Of a stretch of 64,000 nt of DNA, positions 18,943 through 27,586 are shown piece after piece (within the stretch, counting starts at the first letter, position 1; every line of letters starts with the position of its first letter). A model generated the notes under the pieces. That model did not search any database and was not told the DNA's origin. It worked only from the letters and a program-made list of their open reading frames with translations. The translations under genes and the position numbers were made by a program. Source of the stretch: Oceanospirillum sp048264105 (lineage in GTDB: Bacteria > Pseudomonadota > Gammaproteobacteria > Pseudomonadales > Halomonadaceae); contig JBLXDJ010000003.1 of assembly GCA_048264105.1 (NCBI GenBank), positions 124,001-188,000 of the forward strand. Direction: 5' to 3'.

Positions 18943-19205
18943 AGCTAAGGAGAAATAACCCCAACCCATATCTTAAACGGTGGTCGAATCAGCAAAAAAT
19001 GGGATCAATCCAGCCAGGAACGATATAGGAAACCGGTGCAAAGATAGAAAAAATCAGAATCGGATAGGCTTCAGCAAAACGAAGAGATAAAAATGATGTG
19101 ATGCCAGAAAAGAGTCGGTGAAACAGAAATGGCAGCAAAGAGGTAACAGTTAAAATATGGGTGCGGAACTAAACAAGAAGGTGTTTGCAGATGAGAAACC
19201 AGACA

Positions 19206-19416
19206 CAAAAAGAGAAGGGCGGCCTGGCCGCCCTTATCCCTTCCGTCTTTTCCATGACAGTGCCATCATCCTGATAGCTGACTCATCCTAAGTCATCCTT
19301 GTGGCATTCCTGAACATTAATTGCATCCTGCATCCCTGTTCGCCACGGGTCCATTCCTGTTTCCTTTACATCCCTGAATCCGGTTTCCTTTCCGGTTGCA
19401 GCCATTCCGTGTCTGC
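19206..19416 (-). ncRNA. CsrB/RsmZ-family CsrA-sequestering RNA, copy 2
   Basis: About 210 nt on the minus strand, alignable to copy 1 over its whole length. It holds 17 GGA triplets, including CAGGATG, CAGGGATG, CAGGAATG, AAGGATG and TAGGATG, then a terminator with a 9-bp stem (19215-19223 with 19227-19235) and TCTCTTTTT. The 5' end is set near 19416 by the conserved CTAAAGTTAA -10 region. Such RNAs titrate CsrA/RsmA and so relieve repression of many mRNAs. Two diverged copies in tandem imply additive or differently timed control; that is inference. Confidence 0.88.
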
Positions 19417-19586
19417 AAATTAACTTTAGCAAATTTCTGCCGGAGCGGAAGTGACCCAATAGGCCTGGATTAAGCAACCCCAAAAACCAGATATCACTAA
19501 GCTATTGATTTTAAAGAGCTTATAAAAAAACACCTCATCTGAATCTGCTTAAATCCACTCAACGCAGCGGTAATGACATCGGCGCT

Positions 19587-19604
19587 TGTACGATATCTCC
19601 TACA
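19587..19604 (-). promoter_or_regulatory. GacA-type upstream activating site for Csr RNA copy 2
   Basis: TGTACG-N6-CCTACA on the plus strand, an 18-bp imperfect dyad with two mismatches to TGTAAG-N6-CTTACA. It is 171-188 bp before the predicted RNA start, nearly the same spacing as for copy 1, which supports both sites. Confidence 0.75.
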
Positions 19605-19687
19605 AAGCCATAAGCCATCTATCTCTTTTAGGACACGGGCATCACAAACAATAAAATGCTGCAGGCATATCGGAAGGCTTTGCAAAC

Positions 19688-19719
19688 AAAAAAACCAGTG
19701 CCGGGGCACTGGTTTTTTT
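19688..19719 (-). terminator. Intrinsic terminator of parC
   Basis: A 9-bp stem (AACCAGTGC with GCACTGGTT) flanked by seven A on one side and seven T on the other; strong in both directions. It is 28 bp past the parC stop and insulates the downstream Csr RNA promoter. Confidence 0.9.
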
Positions 19720-19746
19720 GCGCAAATTGCGGATTCTCAGAGAGGC

Positions 19747-22014
19747 CTAGTCTCCATCTTTGACATCAATCCGGTCTACCTTCTGGAAGCCCCGTGGCAA
19801 CTTATTACCACGACGGCCTCTTTCACCCAGGTAGTGATCAAGGTCTGATGGTTTCAGTTTCAAATGACGTTTTCCGGCAAAGATCGTTAACGCATCATCG
19901 GCCTGCATCACGATCAGATCGCGAACAAACTCCTCGCGTCCGGCAGATTTGGCAGCCGGAATATCAATCATCTTGTTACCCTTGCCTTTACTCAGCACCG
20001 GTAGCTGATCCAAACGGAAAACCAGCAGGCGGCCTTCAGTGGTGACCACCGCGACACGGGCGTCATCTCCGGCAGGCACAGGCTGAGGAGGCAGAACTTC
20101 ACAGCCCTTAGGAACTGTCAGCAACGCCTTACCAGCTTTTTTACTGGCCAGCATATCTGCCGAATCCACTACAAAGCCATAGCCTGCATCACTGGCCATC
20201 AGGAAACGACTCTTCTCTTCAGCAATAACCAGTCCCTGGAAGGTTGCACCGGATGGAGGGTTAATACGGCCGGTCAACGGCTCGCCCTGTCCCCGGGCGG
20301 AGGGTAGCGTGTGAGCCAGCAACGAATAACTGCGGCCACTGCTGTCGACAAAGACCACCTGCTGATTCGACTTGCCTTTACAGGACAGATGGAAGCCATC
20401 GCCGGATTTATAATTTAATGCTTCAGCATCAATATCGTGGCCTTTAGCCGCACGCACCCAGCCTTGTTTGGACAGGACAATCGTTACCGGGTCAGCACTG
20501 ACTAATGCGGTTTCATCGAGGGCTTTGGCTTCTTCACGTCGTACCAGAGGCGAGCGGCGCGGGTCACCAAACTTCTCAGCATCTGCAGACAATTCATCTT
20601 CAATCAGCTGATTCAATGCACTGTCAGATCCCAGCAGATGTTCGAGCTTTTCACACTCATCCTGAAGCTCATCCTGCTCACCACGGATTTTGATCTCTTC
20701 CAGTTTGGCTAACTGGCGTAAACGCAGTTCAAGAATCGCTTCTGCCTGACGTTCGCTCAGCCCGAATCGGCTGATCAGCTCCTGCTTAGGTTCATCCTGA
20801 GTGCGGATAATATCGATCACTTCATCGATATTCAGATACGCAATCAGCAAACCTTCCAACAGATGCAAACGATCCGTTACTTTCTCTAAACGATATTCAA
20901 GCCGGCGTTTAACGGTGGCCCGACGGAAATTAATCCACTCGCCCAGAATCTGAACCAATCCTTTAACCTGAGGGCGGCCATCGGTCCCGATCATATTCAG
21001 GTTAACCCGATAGCTTTTCTCAAGATCGGTGGTCGCAAACAGATGCGCCATGACCGCATCAGTATCGACACGGTTTGAGCGCGGAACAATCACCAGACGG
21101 GTCGGATTTTCATGGTCTGATTCGTCACGCAGATCCACGACCATCGGTAGTTTCTTGGCCTGCATCTGAGCGGCAATCTGTTCCAGCACCTTGGCACCGG
21201 AAACCTGATGAGGCAGTGCGGTAATCACCACATCACCATCTTCAACCTGATAGATCGCACGCATCTTCAGGCTGCCCTTGCCTGATTCATACAGCTTACG
21301 GATATCCGCCTCAGGGGTAATGATCTCGGCATCCGTTGGATAGTCCGGCGCTTTAACAAAACGCATCAGATCGGTAATGCCTGCCGTCGGATTGTTGAGC
21401 AAATGAACCGTAGCCTGAGCCACCTCGTTGAGATTATGAGGCGGTATATCCGTCGCCATACCAACGGCAATACCCGTTGAGCCATTCAGCAGCACATGGG
21501 GCACACGACTGGGCAGAACAGCAGGTTCGTTTAATGTGCCATCAAAGTTTGGCAGCCAGTCTGCGGTACCTTGTCCCAGCTCAGAGAGCAGAAGTTCTGA
21601 GAACTTCGCCAGCTTGGCTTCGGTATAACGCATCGCCGCAAAAGACTTAGGGTCATCCGGCGAGCCCCAGTTACCCTGACCATCCACCAGTGGATAACGA
21701 TAGGAAAACGGCTGCGCCATGAGCACCATCGCTTCATAACAGGCGCTGTCACCATGGGGATGAAATTTACCCAGTACATCACCGACCGTACGTGCCGACT
21801 TTTTATGCTTAGCGCTGGCTTTCAGGCCCAGCTCAGACATCGCATAAATAATGCGACGCTGAACCGGCTTTAAACCATCGCCAAGGTGTGGAAGGGCTCG
21901 ATCAAGAATGACGTACATCGAGTAATCAAGATAGGCTTTTTCGGTGTACTGCTTGAGCGAAATCTGCTCAACGCCATCGAAGCCGGGATCTACAGGGTTA
22001 GTTGGTGCGCTCAT
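19747..22014 (-). CDS. parC: DNA topoisomerase IV subunit A
   Basis: 755 residues (E. coli 752). With ParE it decatenates replicated chromosomes. The catalytic tyrosine is Tyr130 in AAMRYTEAKL. The quinolone-determining segment reads HGDSACYEAM with Ser90 and Glu94, the residues found in susceptible enzymes. The C-terminal blades (from about 500) are short, as in ParC rather than GyrA. parE is not adjacent; the gene stands alone between its terminator and a divergent gene. Confidence 0.95.
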   Translation of the reverse strand: MSAPTNPVDPGFDGVEQISLKQYTEKAYLDYSMYVILDRALPHLGDGLKPVQRRIIYAMSELGLKASAKHKKSARTVGDVLGKFHPHGDSACYEAMVLMAQPFSYRYPLVDGQGNWGSPDDPKSFAAMRYTEAKLAKFSELLLSELGQGTADWLPNFDGTLNEPAVLPSRVPHVLLNGSTGIAVGMATDIPPHNLNEVAQATVHLLNNPTAGITDLMRFVKAPDYPTDAEIITPEADIRKLYESGKGSLKMRAIYQVEDGDVVITALPHQVSGAKVLEQIAAQMQAKKLPMVVDLRDESDHENPTRLVIVPRSNRVDTDAVMAHLFATTDLEKSYRVNLNMIGTDGRPQVKGLVQILGEWINFRRATVKRRLEYRLEKVTDRLHLLEGLLIAYLNIDEVIDIIRTQDEPKQELISRFGLSERQAEAILELRLRQLAKLEEIKIRGEQDELQDECEKLEHLLGSDSALNQLIEDELSADAEKFGDPRRSPLVRREEAKALDETALVSADPVTIVLSKQGWVRAAKGHDIDAEALNYKSGDGFHLSCKGKSNQQVVFVDSSGRSYSLLAHTLPSARGQGEPLTGRINPPSGATFQGLVIAEEKSRFLMASDAGYGFVVDSADMLASKKAGKALLTVPKGCEVLPPQPVPAGDDARVAVVTTEGRLLVFRLDQLPVLSKGKGNKMIDIPAAKSAGREEFVRDLIVMQADDALTIFAGKRHLKLKPSDLDHYLGERGRRGNKLPRGFQKVDRIDVKDGD

Positions 22015-22271
22015 CCGATTTGGTAATCCATTGATTGTTCACACGGAAAAAATTTCAATCAAGTCTATCTAACATCTGGTTATCTTTACAGGGTTCATGT
22101 CAGCACCGGCACAAGATTTTGTCGATAGCAGCAGGCCGATAACAACTCATTAAGAATCTTCTAAAGGTGCCGATAAAGTGAATCTACTCAGTTGATTCGG
22201 TTTCTGACTATAATCAACACGATATATGATCAATCTCATCAGCGTAATATCTTTACCAGAGCCTAATAACA

Positions 22272-23090
22272 ATGATCCTGTCCGAATATAAATTTCGCCC
22301 TGAAAGTGACTCCCGCGCAGAGGAAAACTGCGCCGACGTGGCCAGCAAACTAAAGACCGCCTTTGCTGAAAGCACCGATATGATCGTCATTAACAATCTT
22401 CAGGTAGAAGTTTATGACCGGCAAATCACAGTTGATCATGCTGTTATTCATACCTATGGCATGACCCTGATCAACAGTCGCACCTTGTATGGGAAAATTG
22501 AGGTGAACTACCGGGGTGAGTGGTCGCGCAGCGTTAAAGGCCGCGACATTCCGATGGAAAACCCTATCGACCTTTATAAGCATGTCAGTAAAGCGCTGCG
22601 TGATGATCTGGTGAAAAATGTCGAAACCATTATGAGTAAGCATAATGGTGTGCAGAAAACCTTTGATGGTATGCCTATTGAGCTGATGTTTATTCAGGCG
22701 CCCAAAAGTGGATTGCAGGGCAACGGCATTAACTCCTCCGCTATCCTCTTCTCAGAACAGCTGACCCAAACGATTACCCGACACTTTAACTCCTACAAAA
22801 AACGCGTTTATCAGCAGTTTGGTGGCATGGATGTGTTCCGCTTTTTCTCATCAGACCTGTTTGCCTGCGGTGATTACCTGGTGGGTAATGAGATTGATCG
22901 TGACAGCTACCCTGTGGCACAACCGGATCAGACCGCAACACAACCCAACCAAGCGGGCAAAACACCCGGTAAGCGGATTATTGTACGCACCAAAAAACTG
23001 GGCGGTGGCCCCGGAGTTATCAAAGCCCGTACGATAAAACCGAGCCGGAAAAAACTCCTGCCACCGGAAGAAGCTGAAGAATCGAACTAG
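22272..23090 (+). CDS. NERD-like domain protein of unknown function
   Basis: 272 residues, no signal peptide or membrane segment. Residues about 10-130 resemble the nuclease-related NERD fold: NLQVEVYDRQITVDHAVIHTYG, then a strand with INSRTLYGKIEVNYRGEWSR, in the place where NERD proteins carry the DH-x-G...E-K core. The usual catalytic Lys context is not obvious, so activity is uncertain. The last 70 residues are disordered, rich in Pro, Gln and then Lys/Arg, and could bind nucleic acid. Only a weak ribosome site precedes the ATG. Divergent from parC with 257 bp between. Confidence 0.5.
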   Translation: MILSEYKFRPESDSRAEENCADVASKLKTAFAESTDMIVINNLQVEVYDRQITVDHAVIHTYGMTLINSRTLYGKIEVNYRGEWSRSVKGRDIPMENPIDLYKHVSKALRDDLVKNVETIMSKHNGVQKTFDGMPIELMFIQAPKSGLQGNGINSSAILFSEQLTQTITRHFNSYKKRVYQQFGGMDVFRFFSSDLFACGDYLVGNEIDRDSYPVAQPDQTATQPNQAGKTPGKRIIVRTKKLGGGPGVIKARTIKPSRKKLLPPEEAEESN

Positions 23091-23108
23091 TCTCATCTCC
23101 TATCTATG

Positions 23109-23157
23109 CCCATTAAAAAAGCCGCTCAGATAAACTCTGACCGGCTTTTTTAATGGG
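23109..23157. terminator. Bidirectional terminator between the NERD-like gene and the chemoreceptor
   Basis: A perfect 15-bp inverted repeat (23109-23123 with 23143-23157, CCCATTAAAAAAGCC and complement) with an inner CAGA/TCTG pairing. The A6 and T6 runs serve both strands. Confidence 0.85.
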
Positions 23158-23210
23158 ATAAGAATAAGAGCGGGCCAATGCAGAATTAACCGCATCGGCC
23201 AACAATCGTC

Positions 23211-24833
23211 CTAGCGCAACTTAAACTGATCGACCATTTTTTCCAGATCAACCGCCAGTTTAAGCAGGCTTTCGCTAACCGCGACACCTTCGTTAGCTTC
23301 CGTCGAAGTCTGCTCGGCTATCGCACCAATCTCCTGAACACTACGGTTCACTTCGGCTGATGCGCTTTCCTGCTGTTGAGCTGATACCGTCATCTGGCCG
23401 TTAAGCGTGTTGATACCGGCCACCGCTTCAGCGATCTCCTGAAGGGAAGCGGACACTTTCTCAACTTCACTGACACTGGTATGCGTACTTTCCTGAGCAC
23501 TCTGCATCACCTCTACAGCCTCGGCTACTTCCTGCTGAAGCTGCTCAATGGTCTGATGCACTTCCTGAGTTGACTCATGGGTACGGGTCGCTAACGAACG
23601 AACTTCATCTGCAACCACGGCAAACCCACGTCCGGCTTCACCGGCACGGGCAGCTTCAATCGCAGCATTAAGTGCCAGCAGATTGGTTTGCTCAGCAATC
23701 GAGGTGATCACATCCAGAACCGTACCAACTTCGTTACTGTAGTTACCCACTTTGCTGATAACACTGGCCGCCTGTTCAATCTCACCGGTCAGTCGACTGA
23801 TCGCCGAGATTGCCGTACCGGTCAGCGCAGTACCGATTTTAGCCTGTTCATTAGCGCTGGCCGAGGCGTCGGAAGCACTTTCTGCGTACGCCTTAACCTC
23901 ATGAGCATTGCTTTCAACCTGCTGCATCGCCGTGACAACAGTATCAGTGCCTGCCTGCTGGCTTCTTACCGCAGCGACCGTACCCTCTGACACCTTAGAA
24001 ATACGCTCAGCAGCTTCTTTCAGCTGATGAGTGGTACCGGAAACCTGCTGCATACTGCCACGGAAACGTCCCAGCATATTGTTGAAGGCCGTAGCCAGAG
24101 CACCAATCTCATCATTGCTTTGCACATCCCGTACTTCAATGGCCAGATCAGATTGCTGTTCAACCTGCTGCATCACACTGCGCACGCGGTTTAATGGCGT
24201 AACAATCAGGCGGCGTAACAGATAAAGAATGACCATAAAGCCGGCAAAAAAGAGCACAACCTGAGTCGCCCCAAGACGCCACAGGTTAGCCGTAATATGA
24301 TTATCCAGGGTTTCCAGTGAGTAGCTGACACGAACTGCACCCAGAACCGTTCCCTCTTCAACCACATGACACATCAGGCAGTTGGTGCCACGATAATCTT
24401 TACTGGCACGAACAGGGTTCAGGACCGTTAACACACGCCCCTCATCACCTTCACTGATATGAGTAATCTTTTCTCCGCCTAAAGCCCGGCGATCAAGATC
24501 ATCGGATGCTTTCTCTTCAGGGCGACCCGCACCAAAGAACTTGGTGATCGCCTCACCCCTAATGACTCGGGCATCAACAACATCGGGTTGGCTCATCACC
24601 TTCTCACGCAAAATATCTCGGTTCGCGAGGGTGCCGGTAATCATCATGATGTTCAGGGCATCAAAATAGGAATCGGCAGTATCCTGCGTATGCTGCAGGA
24701 TCACTTCCTCAACCATTGCCCGTTCATTACGGACACTGAAGACCATGGACACCGCAAGCACCAAAACAAAAACCAAAAGTAATGCGACTGTAATTTTGGT
24801 CTGGATGGAGGTTCCCGGGGAAGTCTGACTCAT
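23211..24833 (-). CDS. Methyl-accepting chemotaxis protein with a periplasmic haem c motif
   Basis: 540 residues. Membrane segments at about 13-33 and 188-207 enclose a periplasmic domain of about 155 residues that contains Cys152-Leu-Met-Cys155-His156, a covalent haem c motif. A HAMP domain follows (208-260), then a signalling coiled coil with the conserved hairpin tip (EQTNLLALNAAIEAARAGE, about 387-405). No C-terminal NWETF-type tether is present. It signals to CheA/CheW. The haem suggests sensing of redox state, oxygen, NO or CO, by analogy with haem c sensor domains of delta-proteobacterial chemoreceptors. GGAGA precedes the ATG. Confidence 0.92.
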   Translation of the reverse strand: MSQTSPGTSIQTKITVALLLVFVLVLAVSMVFSVRNERAMVEEVILQHTQDTADSYFDALNIMMITGTLANRDILREKVMSQPDVVDARVIRGEAITKFFGAGRPEEKASDDLDRRALGGEKITHISEGDEGRVLTVLNPVRASKDYRGTNCLMCHVVEEGTVLGAVRVSYSLETLDNHITANLWRLGATQVVLFFAGFMVILYLLRRLIVTPLNRVRSVMQQVEQQSDLAIEVRDVQSNDEIGALATAFNNMLGRFRGSMQQVSGTTHQLKEAAERISKVSEGTVAAVRSQQAGTDTVVTAMQQVESNAHEVKAYAESASDASASANEQAKIGTALTGTAISAISRLTGEIEQAASVISKVGNYSNEVGTVLDVITSIAEQTNLLALNAAIEAARAGEAGRGFAVVADEVRSLATRTHESTQEVHQTIEQLQQEVAEAVEVMQSAQESTHTSVSEVEKVSASLQEIAEAVAGINTLNGQMTVSAQQQESASAEVNRSVQEIGAIAEQTSTEANEGVAVSESLLKLAVDLEKMVDQFKLR

Positions 24834-25046
24834 TATGCTCTCCGCCTTTTAAGCGCTATTTTTTTAATTCTAGTTAGTTTTAAATGACAGCTGAGCTTTG
24901 TATGACTTTTCGGAGAAAAAATCTTCACTCAAGGTCAAATAATAACATATATTTTTTCTATTTCTTTATAGGGCAATGGCAATCGGTTCAAAATGCCATG
25001 ACTGGCTCTATTTGTACATAATCTAACCTACGGCTTTCACAGGAAA

Positions 25047-25937
25047 ATGTCAGTGTCTGAAATCAAAACATCCTCAACAACTCCTGAACAGGTTATCGCC
25101 TTCCAGGGGCACCTGGGCGCATACTCTCATCTGGCCTGCCGCAATGCCCGCCCACAGTTTTCTCCGGTGCCCTGTGCAACCTTTACCGAAGCGATGCAAA
25201 CCGTAGAAAAAGGGGATGCTGCACTGGCCATGATTCCGATTGAAAACTCAACCGCCGGCCGTGTTGAGGAGATCTATCGTCAGCTGCCCAAAACGCATCT
25301 CTCGATTATTGGCGAGCATTTTGAAAGCATCAACCACTGTCTTATTGCACTTAAGGGCTGCAGCCTGGATCAGATCAGAACCGTTTGCTCCCACCCACAA
25401 GCTTTAGCACAGTGTGATAACAATATTATGAAACTGGGGTTGGAGACGGATGTTAAGTCCGATACCGCAGGTGCCGCCCATGAGATAATGCAACTGCAGG
25501 ACACCAGCCGGGCGGCGATCGCATCCTCTCTTGCCGCTGAACTCTATGGCATGGACATTCTGAAAGACAATTTTCAGGATCATGATGGAAATACCACCCG
25601 CTTTATCATCCTGTCCCGCGAGGCTGAAATGCCGGAGTATCGTCCGGGCCAGAAGTATCTGACCTCGCTGATGTTCCGGGTTCGTAACCTGCCTGCTGCG
25701 CTCTATAAAGCGATGGGTGGTTTTGCCACCAACGGCATCAATATGGTGAAACTGGAAAGCTATATGGACACCGGCAGCTTTCAGGCGACCTCTTTTTATA
25801 TGGATGTTGAAGCTCACCAGTCCGAGCAGGGCATGATCAATGCGTTAGAAGAGCTGGCCTTTTTTGCGACCGATATCCGTATTCTGGGCACCTACGCGCC
25901 AAGCCCATGGCGACAGGCGCGCGGGGTGATCTCCTGA
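25047..25937 (+). CDS. pheA: Prephenate dehydratase with ACT domain
   Basis: 296 residues, a monofunctional enzyme without the chorismate mutase domain of E. coli PheA. It decarboxylates and dehydrates prephenate to phenylpyruvate for phenylalanine synthesis. The catalytic domain (about 15-195) shows FQGHLGAYS, MIPIENSTAGRV and the Thr-Arg-Phe catalytic motif in GNTTRFIIL. The ACT domain (about 205-285) has LTSLMFRVRNLPAALYKAM and KLESY, the phenylalanine-sensing region. AGGA at 25041 is only 2 nt from the ATG; a GTG at 25053 has better spacing (8 nt) and may be the true start. Confidence 0.9.
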   Translation: MSVSEIKTSSTTPEQVIAFQGHLGAYSHLACRNARPQFSPVPCATFTEAMQTVEKGDAALAMIPIENSTAGRVEEIYRQLPKTHLSIIGEHFESINHCLIALKGCSLDQIRTVCSHPQALAQCDNNIMKLGLETDVKSDTAGAAHEIMQLQDTSRAAIASSLAAELYGMDILKDNFQDHDGNTTRFIILSREAEMPEYRPGQKYLTSLMFRVRNLPAALYKAMGGFATNGINMVKLESYMDTGSFQATSFYMDVEAHQSEQGMINALEELAFFATDIRILGTYAPSPWRQARGVIS

Positions 25938-25978
25938 TCCCGTACGCCTCAAATCCCTGAAGACAGGGGGCAGAACGC

Positions 25979-26018
25979 ATAAAGGCAGGTGAGCTATGTT
26001 CAGCGCACCTGCCTTTAT
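25979..26018. terminator. Bidirectional terminator after pheA
   Basis: A perfect 13-bp stem (ATAAAGGCAGGTG at 25979-25991 with its complement at 26006-26018) enclosing 14 nt. It separates the convergent pheA and the 99-residue gene. Confidence 0.8.
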
Positions 26019-26052
26019 GGTGTATTCAGATCATTCTGACCTGCCAGAGCAC

Positions 26053-26352
26053 TTACTGGTTGTAAGTCGCCGGGTCGATCCAGACCCCCAGAGAGTTACG
26101 ATCAATCCAGTTACCCTGTTTGTTTTCTTTATAACGGAAGACAACAATATCGCCTTCACTGACTGACAGCTCAGGGTCTTCAGTCTGATAAGAATAAGTA
26201 ACGCCATCCACAATTAATGCATGACGATATAGCTCCGGCATTCCAAGCCATTCCTGAAACGGTCCTTCCGTAACAACAGATTCCAGTTTTCCCTTACCTT
26301 GCAGTTTAGGTGCGCGTTGTCGGCGTGCTCCGGGACGGAAGTTACCAGCCAT
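26053..26352 (-). CDS. Small basic protein of unknown function
   Basis: 99 residues, not recognised. The first 22 residues are strongly basic and disordered (Arg/Lys/Gln/Gly). The rest is predicted beta-rich (LYRHALIVDGVTYSY, SEGDIVVFRYKENKQGNWIDRNSLGVW), which could be a small SH3- or OB-like barrel. No signal peptide. It is flanked by a shared terminator and followed upstream by an AT-rich 246-bp gap. A nucleic-acid-binding role would fit the composition but is not shown. Confidence 0.6.
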   Translation of the reverse strand: MAGNFRPGARRQRAPKLQGKGKLESVVTEGPFQEWLGMPELYRHALIVDGVTYSYQTEDPELSVSEGDIVVFRYKENKQGNWIDRNSLGVWIDPATYNQ

Positions 26353-26598
26353 GAATGCTCCTCTATATGTATGAAACCAAAATATTTAAGCGATATGTTT
26401 AAGCCATTTTTTTAAGCCAGATGCCTAGAGCCAGAACCAGACTATAAACCTGTTCACCTGAGCGAAAGGCGAAGGATTATAGGCCTTATTTCTCAGGAGA
26501 CAAGTTACAAAGAGACAAGGCCAATTACTTTTTTAACTGGTGGTTCAAAAACCAATGGGTAAACTAGCGTTTTTGGTCCCAAGCAAGGAATAAAACCT

Positions 26599-26931
26599 AT
26601 GGAACTGTTTCGCGAAGTTCTTTTTGCACTCGCCGACTGGATTCGTCCCCACAGCGATAATATCGCCCTGGCTCTGATCGCTACTTTGCTGGTTGTATAC
26701 GGTGACGAAATCAACCGGGCTGTGAAAAAGCAGCTGCGCCCATACCCTTATCTGGTTCGGCTTGTGGGTTTTGTTGTGCTGTGTGCTTTTGGTTATGGCG
26801 CTCTGACAGTTTATGCCACTCCCGTACTGGAGGACCTGATCAGCCGCATACCGAGCCTCTATCTGGCACCTGCAGTGGTACTGCTTTTTCTGGTCGTAGG
26901 ACTACTTGCTGAGCGACGTCGTCAGATTTAA
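26599..26931 (+). CDS. DUF3392-family inner-membrane protein
   Basis: 110 residues with three hydrophobic segments (about 22-38, 53-73 and 87-104) and a positively charged loop (NRAVKKQLRPYPYLVR) between the first two. The length and layout match the DUF3392 proteins of gammaproteobacteria, whose function is unknown. AAGGA lies upstream of the ATG. It is not in an obvious operon; the next gene is 114 bp away. Confidence 0.7.
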   Translation: MELFREVLFALADWIRPHSDNIALALIATLLVVYGDEINRAVKKQLRPYPYLVRLVGFVVLCAFGYGALTVYATPVLEDLISRIPSLYLAPAVVLLFLVVGLLAERRRQI

Positions 26932-27045
26932 TGACCTCAGACACAGGCAAGCTGCCAACCGAAATGACAGCAACCTTTAAAAAGTAGCCTGACAGAACCC
27001 GCACCGCAAGATAAGCTCCTACTTATACTTAAGCAGGAGCTAAAC

Positions 27046-27531
27046 ATGTCAGAGCCGTTCACTTTAGTTTTCCGAAAGGGGTTTTCAGTCGCAGGCCCTC
27101 AGGGCGAATCCGGCGAGCTTGCCGCTTTCTCCGACGCATCGCAGCGGTTGGCTCTTTTCTGGCTTTCTGAGCACACGGACCAGAGTCTTATGCTGGGTTA
27201 TTTTGCCAATGAAGAGAGTCTGGAAGAGCGGGCTACACGGTTTATTGAAAAGCCACTGACCACACCGGCGTTAGCGCTGCGCGAGGCTGATGCTCAACAG
27301 CTCAGAGAGCAGGATTCTCCGGCGACGCTTCCGCCTTTTGAGGGGATCTTTGGTACAGCTTTTAGCGGCTATCTGGTCAAGCCGGACAGTGTAGACGAGT
27401 CAGATCAGCTGATGCTCTTCTATACCGCAGACTATCGCTCTGAATTACTGGGGGTATCTGACGCGGTGGAGACACTGCAGGTACTGACGGCTCATTATGA
27501 CCGTCGTCGTTCGCAATGCCTGCTGTGCTGA
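27046..27531 (+). CDS. Hypothetical cytoplasmic protein
   Basis: 161 residues, not recognised. An acidic, soluble, mixed alpha/beta protein without signal peptide or membrane segments. It ends in RRRSQCLLC, two cysteines next to the C-terminus that could bind metal or be oxidised. A good AGGAG site precedes the ATG. Convergent with dnaB across 55 bp that hold a double-stem hairpin. Confidence 0.7.
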   Translation: MSEPFTLVFRKGFSVAGPQGESGELAAFSDASQRLALFWLSEHTDQSLMLGYFANEESLEERATRFIEKPLTTPALALREADAQQLREQDSPATLPPFEGIFGTAFSGYLVKPDSVDESDQLMLFYTADYRSELLGVSDAVETLQVLTAHYDRRRSQCLLC

Positions 27532-27549
27532 AGACAGCACCACAGGCAT
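27516..27549. other. Double-stem hairpin between convergent genes
   Basis: An inner 6-bp stem with a 4-nt loop (GTGCTG-AAGA-CAGCAC, 27525-27540) within an outer 7-bp stem (ATGCCTG 27516-27522 with CAGGCAT 27543-27549). There is no T tract on either strand, so Rho-independent termination is doubtful; it may block or stabilise convergent transcripts. Confidence 0.45.
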
Positions 27550-27586
27550 CGGTTGTTATTGAAGCAATAGCGGGAATGCCTGAGGC

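Noticed and set aside
19283..19709. Minus-strand reading frames of 66 and 70 codons between fdxA and parC
   Set aside because: They overlap the repeated Csr-type RNA and its control region, have no ribosome sites, and resemble no protein. The GGA repeats are explained by RNA function.
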